Source of the DNA: UBA7330 sp965243485
GTDB taxonomy: Bacteria > Bacteroidota > Bacteroidia > Cytophagales > Cyclobacteriaceae
NCBI GenBank assembly: GCA_965243485.1
Contig: CBDEVP010000001.1
Coordinates: forward strand, 1,674,001 to 1,738,000
Reading direction: 5' to 3'
DNA length: 64,000 nucleotides
In this document: one piece after another, positions 43,381 through 53,102 of the stretch
Position numbering within the stretch: the first letter of the stretch is position 1
How the letters are laid out: each line of letters opens with the position of its first letter
Notes under the pieces: generated by a model
Database searches by the model: none
Told to the model about the DNA's origin: nothing
Seen by the model: the letters and a program-made list of their open reading frames with translations, nothing else
Program-made: the position numbers and the translations under genes

Positions 43381-44064
43381 TCAGGCAAAGATCGGCTCTT
43401 CCTCATGGATAATTAATCCATCCTGCAAACGTATGACCCGCTGTGTCATCTCAGCCACATCATGCTCGTGCGTGACCACAATGATGGTTTTACCCATGTC
43501 GTTCACTTCCTTAAGGATCCGCATCACCTCGTGTGAAGTTTTAGTATCCAGAGCACCGGTAGGTTCATCAGCCAGGATCACTTTGGGGTCGCTGATCAAT
43601 GCCCGGGCAATTGCAATTCTCTGCTTTTGTCCTCCCGACATTTCACTGGGCATGTGATGGGCCCATTCTCTGAGCCCCATTTTGTCCAGGTATTCCAGGG
43701 CGATCTCATTGCGCTTTTTCCTACTTACTTTTTGGTAATAGAGTGGAAGAGCCACATTTTCCATGGCATTCTTAAAATTTAGCAGGTTGAACGACTGGAA
43801 GACAAAGCCCAGAAACTTGTTGCGATAGTAGGCCGCTTTGGTCTCAGTGAGGTTTTTGATGGATGTGCCTGCCAGGTGATATTCACCGGTGTCATAATTG
43901 TCAAGGATGCCGAGAATATTGAGCAGGGTGGATTTCCCGGAGCCGGAAGAGCCCATAATGGAGACAAATTCCCCTTCATTAATGGTCATGTTGATGCCTT
44001 TTAACACATGCAACGACTGTTGACCTGTCCGATAGGACTTGTGAATATCTGTTAGGTGGAGCAT
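43381..44064 (-). CDS. MacB/LolD-type ABC transporter ATP-binding protein
   Basis: 227 residues. Walker A is GSSGSGKSTLLNILG, the Q loop is FVFQSFNLL, the signature is MSGGQKQRIAIARAL, Walker B is VILADEPTGALD and the switch His is in VVTHEHDVAE. It powers the two permeases encoded downstream. It is the first gene of the unit; 195 bases upstream, to the caspase gene, contain no other gene. Confidence 0.95.
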   Translation of the reverse strand: MLHLTDIHKSYRTGQQSLHVLKGINMTINEGEFVSIMGSSGSGKSTLLNILGILDNYDTGEYHLAGTSIKNLTETKAAYYRNKFLGFVFQSFNLLNFKNAMENVALPLYYQKVSRKKRNEIALEYLDKMGLREWAHHMPSEMSGGQKQRIAIARALISDPKVILADEPTGALDTKTSHEVMRILKEVNDMGKTIIVVTHEHDVAEMTQRVIRLQDGLIIHEEEPIFA

Positions 44065-44221
44065 TGGTTTTGAGTTTTTGGCCTAATTATCTACACGCTA
44101 TATCTTACTGATTAGATGTTGGAAAGTGACAGAAAGTTGCATGAGTGGTAGAAAAGTATGTTTAGCGGGGAATATATGTTTTCGCATGGGATACCTTTGG
44201 ATTAGCCATTTTGGCTTAGTA

Positions 44222-44255
44222 TTTGATTAAAGATGTGATTTGATCCTTATCTTTA
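44222..44255 (+). promoter_or_regulatory. promoter of the caspase-like gene
   Basis: TTTG (44222-44225), 22 bases, then TATCTTTA (44248-44255), a 7-of-8 match to the -33/-7 pattern of Bacteroidota promoters. The predicted start of transcription is within about 6 bases of the ATG at 44266, so the leader would be very short. Confidence 0.5.
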
Positions 44256-44265
44256 TCCTGTGCCT

Positions 44266-45531
44266 ATGAATGCATTCCGATGTTTACTCCTTCTCATTTT
44301 ACCGCTGACCCAGCTATACGGGCAAAACATCATCAACATTTCAGGGACCTGGAAAGGCTCCGCCGGCTATCTGAATACCACAAAAGCCATTGTCCTGGAG
44401 ATCACCCAAAATGAAAATCTGATCGAAGGATTTATCTACTGTAAGTCTCTCAACGGCAGCGATTCTGTTAAGAAAGCTATCAACGGGGTAATTACGGGCA
44501 ACAAGATTGAAGTCCTTGAAACTGAATATATCTACAAAGTAGGCGTCGATTGCAAGGCCAAAATCAATCTTGAGCTTTCAATGACTGATGGAAAGGAATT
44601 GCTTGCCGGCAGGTGGAGCGGGGACCTTCGTCTGAGCACCTGTCCACCCGGGACTTTCGGACCTATAAATGTCGTAAGAGCTGAAGGAGTGCAGGGGAAA
44701 ATACCCGTTGTCCAGATCCCGCAAAGTGAAAAACCTGGAGTAAAACAGACAACTAAACAAGCAGCTCCAGCTCCATCCCCTCCTGATGAGATTGGAGAAA
44801 TCCTCGCAACTGAATTAAGCAAGCGAAGATATTATGGCCTATTTATTGGTATCAACGAGTATAGTGATCCGGAAATCCAAACCCTTGACAATCCCATCAA
44901 TGATGCCAGGGAATTATCTGAAGTATTATCCGAAACCTACGCCTTCAGAGATGAGGATGTCATCTTTCTTGAGAATCCCGAGAGAGCCGAAATCATTGAT
45001 GCGCTGGATGAGTTAAGTAACAAAGCCACCGAAAAAGACAACGTCCTGATCTTTTATGCAGGACATGGCATCTGGAATGAAAAGCTCAACCAGGGCTATT
45101 GGCTTCCCTCGGATGCTTCGATGGATTCTAAATCGCAATGGCTGTCTAATAGTACACTGAGAGATTACCTGGGAGGTATCAAATCCAAGCATACCTTATT
45201 AATCTCGGATGCCTGTTTCAGCGGAGGCATACTCAAAGAACGGTCTGTTGAACAAAGTAGTAAAGCCATGCTGGAACTCTACAAATTGCCCAGCCGAAAG
45301 GCGATGACCAGCGGGACCATGACCACAGTCCCGGATGAAAGCGTATTTATCAAATACCTGATCAAGAATCTACGAGAAAATGAAGTTAAACTACTCTCCG
45401 CAGATCAGCTTTTCAGGAACTTCAAAATTGCGGTAATACACAACAGCCCGAGAGGTCTTGTCCCCCAGTATGGTGTGATTGCCTTTGCCGGAGATGAGGG
45501 AGGGGATTTTATTTTTATGAAAGGGGACTAG
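44266..45531 (+). CDS. secreted caspase-family (C14) cysteine peptidase
   Basis: About 421 residues from ATG 44266 (GTG 44260 adds two). Signal peptide (FRCLLLLILPLTQLYG), then a beta-rich N-terminal domain (about 25-140; INISGTWKGSAGYLN), a Pro-rich linker (about 150-180), and a caspase-like p20 domain. In the latter YYGLFIGINEYSD starts the fold, H267 lies in FYAGHGIW and C317 in LISDACFSGG, the catalytic dyad. No membrane anchor. Exported metacaspase-like proteases cut after Arg/Lys or Asp; specificity and target are unknown. No regulator or partner gene adjoins it. Confidence 0.85.
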   Translation: MNAFRCLLLLILPLTQLYGQNIINISGTWKGSAGYLNTTKAIVLEITQNENLIEGFIYCKSLNGSDSVKKAINGVITGNKIEVLETEYIYKVGVDCKAKINLELSMTDGKELLAGRWSGDLRLSTCPPGTFGPINVVRAEGVQGKIPVVQIPQSEKPGVKQTTKQAAPAPSPPDEIGEILATELSKRRYYGLFIGINEYSDPEIQTLDNPINDARELSEVLSETYAFRDEDVIFLENPERAEIIDALDELSNKATEKDNVLIFYAGHGIWNEKLNQGYWLPSDASMDSKSQWLSNSTLRDYLGGIKSKHTLLISDACFSGGILKERSVEQSSKAMLELYKLPSRKAMTSGTMTTVPDESVFIKYLIKNLRENEVKLLSADQLFRNFKIAVIHNSPRGLVPQYGVIAFAGDEGGDFIFMKGD

Positions 45532-45768
45532 GGAGTCAGAGTTTCATTCTGAAAGGATTCTGATTAATCATTTTTTGGCACGCAAGTAATTTTTGCATGA
45601 TTGTCCTACAATGCAAATAACCTGGATAACAACGAGGATGGCTTTCTTGCATAAATCTTAACTATTTTATTCACTTTTAGGGGTAATTCCACATTCTGAA
45701 GTTTATTAAGTAATTATCCTTTTTGAATCTATCCTTACGAAAGTAGCCACTAAATCTTTTGATGACCA

Positions 45769-48582
45769 ATGAACTTAAATCATCCAAATAATAAGATTCA
45801 GCACATATTAACTGTAATTCTGGTTCTTATTCAATCTTCTTTAGTCCCGTATTCTGCTAGTGCTCAACAAAAAGCTGATGATGCTGTATTGAAAGTATTG
45901 GACCTCAGACTTGAGTATCATGAAAATCCTTTAGGAATAGATGTCAGGCATCCCAGATTCAGTTGGAGGCTAGAAGGAGATGGATACAATCGATCTCAAT
46001 CTGCTTACCAAATCGTTGTGGCATCAAGCAGGGAAAACCTCGAATCAGGAGTCTGGGACATGTGGGATTCCAAAATGGTCAAAGATAACAGTACAAATCA
46101 GATTGTATACATGGGTCAGCCACTTAAATCCCAGGAGCAATATTTCTGGAAAGTTCAGGTTTGGGATGAAAAAAATCGATCTTCCGGTTGGAGTGAAACT
46201 GCTTATTGGAGCATAGGGGTACTCAACTTTTCAGAGTGGAAAGGCCAGTTTATAGGACTGGATGTAGGGCATCGGCAGGGAGATATTTATAAGGAACTCT
46301 ATTTGCCCCCAGCCAGGTATCTAAGGAAGTCGTTCAGCATTGAGAAGAAGGTAAAAAGAGCTACAGCTTATTCGACTGCATTGGGATTGTATGAATTGAG
46401 CCTGAATGGGTCCAAAGTTGGAGATTACTATTTTTTACCGGGTTGGTCGGATTATGACAAAAGGGTCTACTACAAGACTTTTGATTTAACTGACCAATTG
46501 ATAGCGGGTGAAAATGTGCTGGGGGCAACAATAGCAGATGGCTGGTATGCAGGCTATTTAGGATATGCCCTTTTAGTCAGGTTAGATATTGTACGGGGAT
46601 TTTATGGGGAAAATCCAGCTTTCATGGGACAACTTGTTATCGAATATGAGGATGGTACCCAGGAAATTATACGGTCTGACAGATCCTGGAAGGCCAATAC
46701 CGGACCTATCCTGGAAGCCGACATGCTGATGGGAGAATCATACGATGCCAGATTAGAATTGAAAGGGTGGGATGAGCCAGGATTTGTGGATAGTTTATGG
46801 CAGAAAGCTAAATTATATACTTATCCTAAAGGAAAACTACAAGCATATCCCGGGTCGATGCTCAAAGAAAGGGAGCGATTAAAACCAAAATCCGTTAGTG
46901 AACCTAAACCTGGAACCTATGTATTTGACCTTGGTAAAAACTTTGCGGGAATCGCAGAGCTCAAGGTCGAGGGTCCTGAGGGAACAAAAATTGAGCTCAA
47001 GTATGGGGAAATTCTGAATGCGGATGGAACGGTTCTGACAGAGAATTTGCGCAAAGCAAGGGCCACCGATTACTACACGCTAAAAGGTGAAGGCATTGAA
47101 GTTTGGCAGCCAAAGTTCACTTATCATGGATTTCAATACGTGGAGGTGAGCGGGTTTCCAGGCAAGCCTACCACTGATGCTATCACTGGAATTGTGATTA
47201 GCTCAATTGAATTGGATGCCAGCACATTTTCATCTTCAAATCAGATGAATAACACGCTATATCAGAACATCAAGACTACACAAAGTGCTAATTTTTTTGA
47301 GGTGCCGACTGACTGTCCCCAGCGAGATGAACGACTGGGCTGGACAGGTGATGCCCAGATTTTTTGCAGATCTTCCACCTACAATGCTGATGTGGCATCT
47401 TTCTTTACAAAATTTCTTATTGATCTGGATGATGCCCAGCGATGGTACGGAGCATACACAAATTTTGCTCCATTTCCATATTCCAGACCTTACCAGTATT
47501 CTCCAGCCTGGATGGATGCAGGAGTTATCATCCCGTACAATCTGTACAAGGTATATGGGGATATACGACAGCTGGAATTTATGTATCCGGGAATGACAAA
47601 GTTCATGGATTTCCAGGCAGATGCCGCTACGGATTTTCTGAGACCAGCTGCATCGGATGTTGCAGGGATTAATTATGGGGACTGGTTATCGGTCAATGAA
47701 AAAACGAGTGATGATTTAATTGCTTCAGCATTTTATGGATTCGATGCAGATCTGATGTCCAGGATGGCGGGAGCACTTGAAAAAAAGGCAGATGAAGACA
47801 AATACTCTGAGCTATTCGAAAATATCAGATCTGCTTTTGCTCAAAAATATATTTTGGATAATGGATACACTACTGAAGACACTCAAACTTCTTATGCACT
47901 GGCTTTATACTTTGGCCTGTATCCGGATGAGTTAGCTGATAAAGGTGCAGCCAGACTGGCAGAGAAGATCATGGAAAATGGAAATAAGTTTTCTACAGGC
48001 TTTTTGGGCACTAAACATGTCATGCTTGTCCTGACCAGGTATGGCTATGATGATTTGTCATATATATTGTTTAAGCAGACAGAATACCCTAGTTGGGGCT
48101 ATTCTGTGGTGAATGGGAGTACTTCAATCTGGGAGAGGTGGAATAGCTATACAAAAGACCCTGAGCAGAATTCTTCAATTAATTCAGCCATGAACTCCTT
48201 TAGCCATTATGCTTTCGGGTCAGTTGCCGAGTGGATGTTTTTACATGGATTGGGGATTGATACCGGGGATGCTGGATATCGGAATATTGTAATAAAGCCT
48301 TCAATTAGCAAAGAGATGGATTTCATGCGGGGAAGCTATGAAAGTATCAATGGGACAATTAGATCGGCATGGGTATGGAAAGGGAAAAGTGTAGAGTATT
48401 CGATTACCATCCCGGTCAATACAAGGGCTAAGATATATCTCCCAACTTCTGATCCTGGCAATATCAAGCAGGGAAATAAGTCACTGGCAAAACAGGACGG
48501 AATTGAAATAATTGAAAGCACCTCCTCTGAAACCATAGTCGGTGTTGGTTCGGGGACCTATACTTTTTTGGTCAGGATATAA
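45769..48582 (+). CDS. alpha-L-rhamnosidase (GH78)
   Basis: 937 residues, usual length. Signal peptide ending YSASAQQ; N-terminal Ig-like and carbohydrate-binding beta domains (about 40-380), then an (alpha/alpha)6 catalytic domain with the family's DCPQRDERLGWTGDAQ at 515-530, which holds the catalytic carboxylates, and GSTSIWERWNSY near 785. A C-terminal beta sandwich ends it. It releases terminal alpha-L-rhamnose from glycans. It is the first gene of the PUL-like locus; a sulfatase follows after 9 bases, pointing to a sulfated rhamnose-containing substrate. Confidence 0.94.
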   Translation: MNLNHPNNKIQHILTVILVLIQSSLVPYSASAQQKADDAVLKVLDLRLEYHENPLGIDVRHPRFSWRLEGDGYNRSQSAYQIVVASSRENLESGVWDMWDSKMVKDNSTNQIVYMGQPLKSQEQYFWKVQVWDEKNRSSGWSETAYWSIGVLNFSEWKGQFIGLDVGHRQGDIYKELYLPPARYLRKSFSIEKKVKRATAYSTALGLYELSLNGSKVGDYYFLPGWSDYDKRVYYKTFDLTDQLIAGENVLGATIADGWYAGYLGYALLVRLDIVRGFYGENPAFMGQLVIEYEDGTQEIIRSDRSWKANTGPILEADMLMGESYDARLELKGWDEPGFVDSLWQKAKLYTYPKGKLQAYPGSMLKERERLKPKSVSEPKPGTYVFDLGKNFAGIAELKVEGPEGTKIELKYGEILNADGTVLTENLRKARATDYYTLKGEGIEVWQPKFTYHGFQYVEVSGFPGKPTTDAITGIVISSIELDASTFSSSNQMNNTLYQNIKTTQSANFFEVPTDCPQRDERLGWTGDAQIFCRSSTYNADVASFFTKFLIDLDDAQRWYGAYTNFAPFPYSRPYQYSPAWMDAGVIIPYNLYKVYGDIRQLEFMYPGMTKFMDFQADAATDFLRPAASDVAGINYGDWLSVNEKTSDDLIASAFYGFDADLMSRMAGALEKKADEDKYSELFENIRSAFAQKYILDNGYTTEDTQTSYALALYFGLYPDELADKGAARLAEKIMENGNKFSTGFLGTKHVMLVLTRYGYDDLSYILFKQTEYPSWGYSVVNGSTSIWERWNSYTKDPEQNSSINSAMNSFSHYAFGSVAEWMFLHGLGIDTGDAGYRNIVIKPSISKEMDFMRGSYESINGTIRSAWVWKGKSVEYSITIPVNTRAKIYLPTSDPGNIKQGNKSLAKQDGIEIIESTSSETIVGVGSGTYTFLVRI

Positions 48583-48591
48583 AGAGCTATT

Positions 48592-50253
48592 ATGAGTGCT
48601 AGTCAACGAAATCTGTTAATCCCTTTTTTGGTCACTTTAATCTTGTCAGTAGGCTGTTCCAAGCCTAAGCCCAATATCATTTTCATCCTGGCAGATGATT
48701 TTGGATACATGGATATGCCGGCCTATGCTCAACATGTAACAGGTGAGGACAAGACTGAGATGTATTATGAAACTCCCAATCTGGATCGATTGGTAGAAGA
48801 AGGAGTAGCCTTTAGTCAGGCCTACGCTAATCAACTATGTTCTCCGACAAGGGCCAGCCTTTTAACCGGAAAATATGCTGGCAAGCTTGGATTTACAACG
48901 GCGACCCCTGCTACAGCTACCTATTACAATCAGAATATACCGGTTCCCAAGGGTTATTTCCCAAATGATGTCTTACGTCATGAAGATCCGATTAAAATTC
49001 AACAGGCATGGACCAACGGGATTTCGAATACAGGACTACCTTCCGGGACGGAGTATGACAATGGAAAGGATGAAGTCACTATTGCGGAAGCATTAAAGGA
49101 TTATCACTCGGCTTTTATTGGCAAGTGGCATGTTGGGGGACACGGAGCGGAGGGATATCAGCCGGCTGATCAGGGCTTTGATCCACTGGCCTGGTATGAT
49201 GCTGGCGGTTCGGTGTATTTTGATTGGAGAAAATCGTGGAACAATACTTCCAAGAATCGATTTCCCAAGATACCCCAGGAGGAGTGGGAAGTCGGGGATG
49301 CCGGTGAGAATAATCAACAGGAATATCTGACTGATGCACTGACGGAGGAGGCACTGAATTTTATAGATGACAGAGTCGGTGATGATCAACCTTTTTTACT
49401 TTACTTCTGCCACTTTGCCATCCATACGCCTTATCAGGCTAAGGAAGAACACATTAAGCATTTTGAAAATAAATCCACAAAAGGCTGGAATGGCCACGAT
49501 GATCCTGTTTACGCTTCCCTGATCAAGAGTCTGGATGTGTCAACTGGTCGGATATTGGATAAACTAGAAGAGACGGGCCTTGATGAAAATACGCTGATCA
49601 TTTTCATGTCAGATAATGGCGGGATTGATCAGGATGTTTCCCATAACGCAATTGGAACTAAAAATACGCCATTCCTTGGTGGCAAAGCCTGTCTGACAGA
49701 GGGGGGAATCAGAGTGCCGCTGGTATTTTATTGGAAGGGAAAGTTGCAAGCTGGCAGCTGGAGTGATATCCCGGTAGATTGTACCGATATATTTCCAACA
49801 ATTCTTGATTATGCAGGGTATGATGTGAAGAATTATGAAAAAGATATTGATGGGAAAAGTTTAAAGGGTTTGGTTGAAGATCCATCCAATTCAAATAACA
49901 CATATTCAAAAAACACCCGCTTCTGGCACTATCCATTTAATGTCATTTATAGGGATCCATTTGATGGCTTGCCATTAACCCCGCATTCTGCGATAAGAGA
50001 AGATGATTATAAACTGATCTTTGATTGGTATGGACGACTTTACCTGTTTGATATTAGCAATGATCCCTATGAAGAGGTCAATCTGGCAGAAGAATTTCCG
50101 ACAAAGACAGATGAACTGATGCGGAAACTAATGGCCTGGCTGGATACGAATATTGAGGATAGATATTTTCCAAAGCTTAATCCAAACTACAATCCTGAGG
50201 AGGAATCACGGCAGAAACCCTTTGAGAACTTACTTGAAACATATACAAATTGA
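48592..50253 (+). CDS. lipoprotein sulfatase (S1 family, arylsulfatase type)
   Basis: 553 residues. Lipoprotein-type signal ending LSVGC, then IIFILADDFGYMDM (metal-binding Asp pair), the sulfatase signature C83-S-P-T-R (matures to formylglycine; the Cys form needs an FGE or anSME enzyme not in this window), GKWHVGG, and IIFMSDNGG for the second metal site. It removes sulfate esters from a carbohydrate at the cell surface or periplasm. Nine bases from the rhamnosidase, so same operon. Subfamily not assigned. Confidence 0.92.
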   Translation: MSASQRNLLIPFLVTLILSVGCSKPKPNIIFILADDFGYMDMPAYAQHVTGEDKTEMYYETPNLDRLVEEGVAFSQAYANQLCSPTRASLLTGKYAGKLGFTTATPATATYYNQNIPVPKGYFPNDVLRHEDPIKIQQAWTNGISNTGLPSGTEYDNGKDEVTIAEALKDYHSAFIGKWHVGGHGAEGYQPADQGFDPLAWYDAGGSVYFDWRKSWNNTSKNRFPKIPQEEWEVGDAGENNQQEYLTDALTEEALNFIDDRVGDDQPFLLYFCHFAIHTPYQAKEEHIKHFENKSTKGWNGHDDPVYASLIKSLDVSTGRILDKLEETGLDENTLIIFMSDNGGIDQDVSHNAIGTKNTPFLGGKACLTEGGIRVPLVFYWKGKLQAGSWSDIPVDCTDIFPTILDYAGYDVKNYEKDIDGKSLKGLVEDPSNSNNTYSKNTRFWHYPFNVIYRDPFDGLPLTPHSAIREDDYKLIFDWYGRLYLFDISNDPYEEVNLAEEFPTKTDELMRKLMAWLDTNIEDRYFPKLNPNYNPEEESRQKPFENLLETYTN

Positions 50254-50348
50254 TTTTCAAAGGTGATGAATTTTGCTTTGTTTGAGACTCGTTCTTATTC
50301 TTTTTCAATTGATGATTTTACATTATTCAGTATATTTAATTAAAAAAA

Positions 50349-50936
50349 TTGCTGAACAAGGATTCCATAAGACGGCTCATTGTGCAAATTGCTAATAATG
50401 ATACATTGGCTTTTAAGGAATTTTTTGAAATCTATTATCCACGTTTTTACAGGTTTGCATTTCATTTTATCCGGGCTGACAATCTTGCAGAAGAAATTGT
50501 CTCAGATGTATTCATGAAAATCTGGCAAAACAGAAAGCGCCTACTATTCATTGAAGAGATTGATGCTTATTGTTTCAGAGCGATCAAAAACCAAAGCCTC
50601 ACTTACCTGGCAAGACAGGCCAAAGACAACCACGACTATTCGGAGAATAGCTTCTCAAAGCTTGAATATGTTCAACCTGAGAATCTATTGATTGCCAAAG
50701 AATTGGCAGAAAAAATTGAGGAGGCTATTGCCAGCTTACCAGATCGGTGTGAGATGATCTTTCGCATGATCAGGGAGGATGGCTTATCATATAAGAATGT
50801 TGCCGAATTGCTTGATATTTCCGTAAAGACCGTTGAAAATCAAATGGCCATTGCTGTTAAGAAGCTGAAAGTGATCCTGGATGAGTTTCATGAGGAGAAA
50901 CACCTGAAAAATACATTTTTCAGCTTTCTACTTTAA
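50349..50936 (+). CDS. FecI-type ECF sigma factor (system 2)
   Basis: 195 residues. Region 2 (FKEFFEIYYPRFYRFAFHFI, EEIVSDVFMKIWQNRK) and region 4 (LSYKNVAELLDISVKTVENQ). The start shown is TTG 50349; no ATG lies close upstream in frame. Partner FecR is 3.7 kb downstream, separated by a MITE, a group II intron and a sulfatase. Its stop codon overlaps the left target duplication of the MITE, so the coding sequence is just intact. Likely controls the SusC/SusD locus through the motifs at 53056 and 54621. Confidence 0.9.
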   Translation: MLNKDSIRRLIVQIANNDTLAFKEFFEIYYPRFYRFAFHFIRADNLAEEIVSDVFMKIWQNRKRLLFIEEIDAYCFRAIKNQSLTYLARQAKDNHDYSENSFSKLEYVQPENLLIAKELAEKIEEAIASLPDRCEMIFRMIREDGLSYKNVAELLDISVKTVENQMAIAVKKLKVILDEFHEEKHLKNTFFSFLL

Positions 50937-50940
50937 ATAA

Positions 50941-51151
50941 CCAGAGTTCGATGTAAGAAAACAAAAAACCCGTCATTCAGAGGTGTGAGGGTGGATTTGT
51001 GTGTTGGAAGCCCTGCCTTTGCCGGCAGGCAGGCGTGGAATCTCCTACAAAAATAAGACTCCACGCCTTTGCCAATGCTAATACCAACCCTTTAAAGGGC
51101 TCTGAGTGACGGTAGAGGGTTTTTTGTTAGGTTTCAATGTCGAACTCAGGT
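50941..51151. mobile_element. MITE-like hairpin element at the fecI stop
   Basis: About 210 bp with long imperfect inverted ends. The left CCAGAGTTCGA...ACAAAAAACCC...GTCATTCAGAG (50941-50982) mirrors the right arm (51100-51150; reverse complement CCTGAGTTCGA...ACAAAAAACCC...GTCACTCAGAG). A second nested hairpin, GGCGTGGA/TCCACGCC, lies at 51032-51067. It encodes no protein. Left flank TTAAATAA (50933-50940) is restored on the right once the adjoining intron is removed. The arms also resemble a terminator (GGGTTTTTTG). Confidence 0.65.
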
Positions 51152-51695
51152 GTGTGCCTTGAAGTAAAGAAGGGCACAATAATATATTGTAGTTCTTTAC
51201 ATGCTGATATTTAGATGATGGAAGGCCCATCGCAGGCATTGTCAGGCAAGGCCTGCAAATCACCTTGTGGTGCATCTATTGAAAGATTGGTGTGCTGAGC
51301 GACAAGGAAAAGGCTGGGGATATACCGGTCAGATGAATCTCAGAAGAGCTGAATGATTGAATCACTGTGTGAAGCATCGATATTCGTTATACTCTGTCAA
51401 AACCGAAGAGGTACGTGAATTTTCGGGAGGAAAGCTTCAACGGGAGTAACCTGTTATTAGTTGAAGGGCAGGCGGTGTAAAGGTGACAGGACACTGGGAT
51501 AGGCTAAATATTGGAACAAGGGAACCTGTCAACGAAACAGGAGAGAAAGTACAAGTGGTGACCCCATGAGGCGATTATCCAAAGTTGATAGGGACGGATC
51601 AAGCCGTATTAGTGAAGAAGCATCTGTAATGGGTGTGGAGCGAAGGGCTTGGGCAGTCATGTTTTATGGTATAAACAACCGAAAAGAAAGTAGGG

Positions 51696-52922
51696 ATGAT
51701 AGACTATTATGAAACGAAGACGCAACCAGTGACCAAACGAATGGTTTGGGAAGCTTACCATAAGGTAAGGAAGCAAAAAGGTGGAGCCGGTATTGATCAG
51801 GTGACACTGACTGAGTATGCTAAGGACTTATCTAAGAATCTATACAAGATATGGAACAGGATGAGTTCGGGTAGCTACTTTCCACCTGAAGTGAAAGGAG
51901 TAGAAATAGCAAAGAAGTCAGGAGGCAAACGCGATCTAGGCATTCCAACCGTATCGGATCGTATTGCTCAACAAGTAGTCAAGAGCTATCTGGAGCCAAA
52001 GGTGAATCACACTTTTCACGAAGACAGCTATGGTTATCGTCGGGGGAAGAATGCGCACCAGGCTTTGGAAAAAGCGACCTATAGGTGTAGGCTATATCCA
52101 TGGGTATTAGACATGGACATATCAAAATTCTTTGATACTCTTGACCATGAATTAATGCTTAAGGCACTGAGGTACTACACCAAAGAACGATGGGTATTGA
52201 TGTATGTAGAGCGATGGTTGAAAGCGGGCATGGTAAAGGAGGGGGCGTATTGGTCAAGAGAACTGGGAACACCTCAGGGAGGGGTAATCAGTCCATTATT
52301 GGCAAATATCTACCTTCACTTTGCCTTTGATAAATGGATGGAAAAGCATCATCGGTGGATTCGCTTTGAGCGGTATGCAGATGATGTGGTGATTCACTGT
52401 AAGAGTGAAAACCAAGCTGTCTATATCAAGGATGTGGTATGCAAGCGTCTGGCGGAAGTCAAGTTGAAGATCAATGAGTCGAAAACACACATAGTGTACT
52501 GTAAGAATGAAAATCACAGAGAGAACCACAAGCGGGTTAGCTTTGACTTTCTTGGGTACACTTTTCGGCCTAGGCTATGTAAGATGCGTAGTGGATTACG
52601 ACTACAATATCTGCCTTGTATGAGCAGGAGCGCAAAAGTAGAGGTGATACGGCAGATCAGTAGACTTCAACTCCATAAGCATCAGATACCCATTCAGAGT
52701 ATAGCTGAGATACTCAATCCTAAGATTAGAGGATGGATGCAATACTACTGTCGATTCAGTAAATGGACCGCAGTATGGGTATGGCGTGTATTAAACCTTC
52801 GGTTGGTGAAATGGCTTAAATGGACGAGAAAGTTTTCAAAGAAGAGTTCCATCAACTGGTTAAAAAGGGTTTACAGGACTCATCCGGATCTTTTTGCACA
52901 CTGGAAATTATCTCACTTCTAA
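51696..52922 (+). CDS. ltrA: group II intron reverse transcriptase/maturase
   Basis: 408 residues. The RT domain includes RDLGIPTVSDRIAQQVVKSY, FHEDSYGYRRGKNAHQAL, the catalytic VLDMDISKFFD, PQGGVISPLLANIYL and the second catalytic YADD (RYADDVVIHC). A maturase domain (GIIM-like; RLQLHKHQIPIQSIAEILNP, IRGWMQYYCRF) follows. No HNH endonuclease remains at the C-terminus, as in short intron-encoded proteins that use replication-linked priming. It appears intact, with no internal stop. It splices and mobilises the intron. Confidence 0.95.
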   Translation: MIDYYETKTQPVTKRMVWEAYHKVRKQKGGAGIDQVTLTEYAKDLSKNLYKIWNRMSSGSYFPPEVKGVEIAKKSGGKRDLGIPTVSDRIAQQVVKSYLEPKVNHTFHEDSYGYRRGKNAHQALEKATYRCRLYPWVLDMDISKFFDTLDHELMLKALRYYTKERWVLMYVERWLKAGMVKEGAYWSRELGTPQGGVISPLLANIYLHFAFDKWMEKHHRWIRFERYADDVVIHCKSENQAVYIKDVVCKRLAEVKLKINESKTHIVYCKNENHRENHKRVSFDFLGYTFRPRLCKMRSGLRLQYLPCMSRSAKVEVIRQISRLQLHKHQIPIQSIAEILNPKIRGWMQYYCRFSKWTAVWVWRVLNLRLVKWLKWTRKFSKKSSINWLKRVYRTHPDLFAHWKLSHF

Positions 52923-52952
52923 CTAGTTGAAGTGAATATCGTTTGACTGGAA

Positions 52953-52986
52953 GAGCCGTATGACGGGAGACTGTCACGTACGGTTC
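52953..52986 (+). ncRNA. group II intron domain V
   Basis: A 34-nt hairpin starting GAGCCGTATGACGGG and ending CACGTACGGTTC, with the conserved 5' AGC catalytic triad and the two-base bulge. This is the most diagnostic part of the ribozyme. It ends 40 bases before the proposed intron 3' end. Confidence 0.9.
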
Positions 52987-53055
52987 TGTGAGAGGTTGGG
53001 GGTGAAACTCCCCTGATCTACTCGACTAAATAATCTTGTTTATTCTGGTTGCCCA

Positions 53056-53086
53056 TTTGGGGGTTAAACCTGATTCCCGGGTTTAT
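53056..53086 (+). promoter_or_regulatory. candidate FecI-2 promoter upstream of the sulfatase
   Basis: TTTGGGGGT (53056-53064), 16 bases, GTTTAT (53081-53086). The same blocks with identical 16-base spacing occur at 54621-54651 upstream of fecR-2. It lies just after the intron and 69 bases before the sulfatase ATG. The repeat is seen directly; recognition by FecI-2 is inferred. Confidence 0.5.
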
Positions 53087-53102
53087 TGGATAAAAAAATC
53101 TG

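Larger units (their letters stand above)
51152..53026 (+). mobile_element. group II intron
   Basis: About 1.88 kb. 5' end GTGTGCC (GTGYG-type); about 540 bases of structured RNA domains I-III; an open reading frame in domain IV; domain V at 52953-52986; domain VI with GGGGG..CCCC and a 3' end ...CTCGAC (AY-type). The boundaries are supported because joining T51151 to TAAATAA at 53027 recreates the 8-bp repeat flanking the MITE. It inserted in the fecI-to-sulfatase gap, in the sense direction of the locus. Confidence 0.85.

Noticed and set aside
44266..45531. Caspase gene as part of a defence system (CBASS, type III-E or gasdermin-like)
   Set aside because: The protein has a signal peptide and no nucleotide-sensor, gasdermin or CRISPR gene lies nearby.
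50941..51151. Plain intrinsic terminator for fecI-2
   Set aside because: The arms are over 40 bases, contain a nested second hairpin and are flanked by a restorable direct repeat, which fits a MITE better; a terminator function may still exist.
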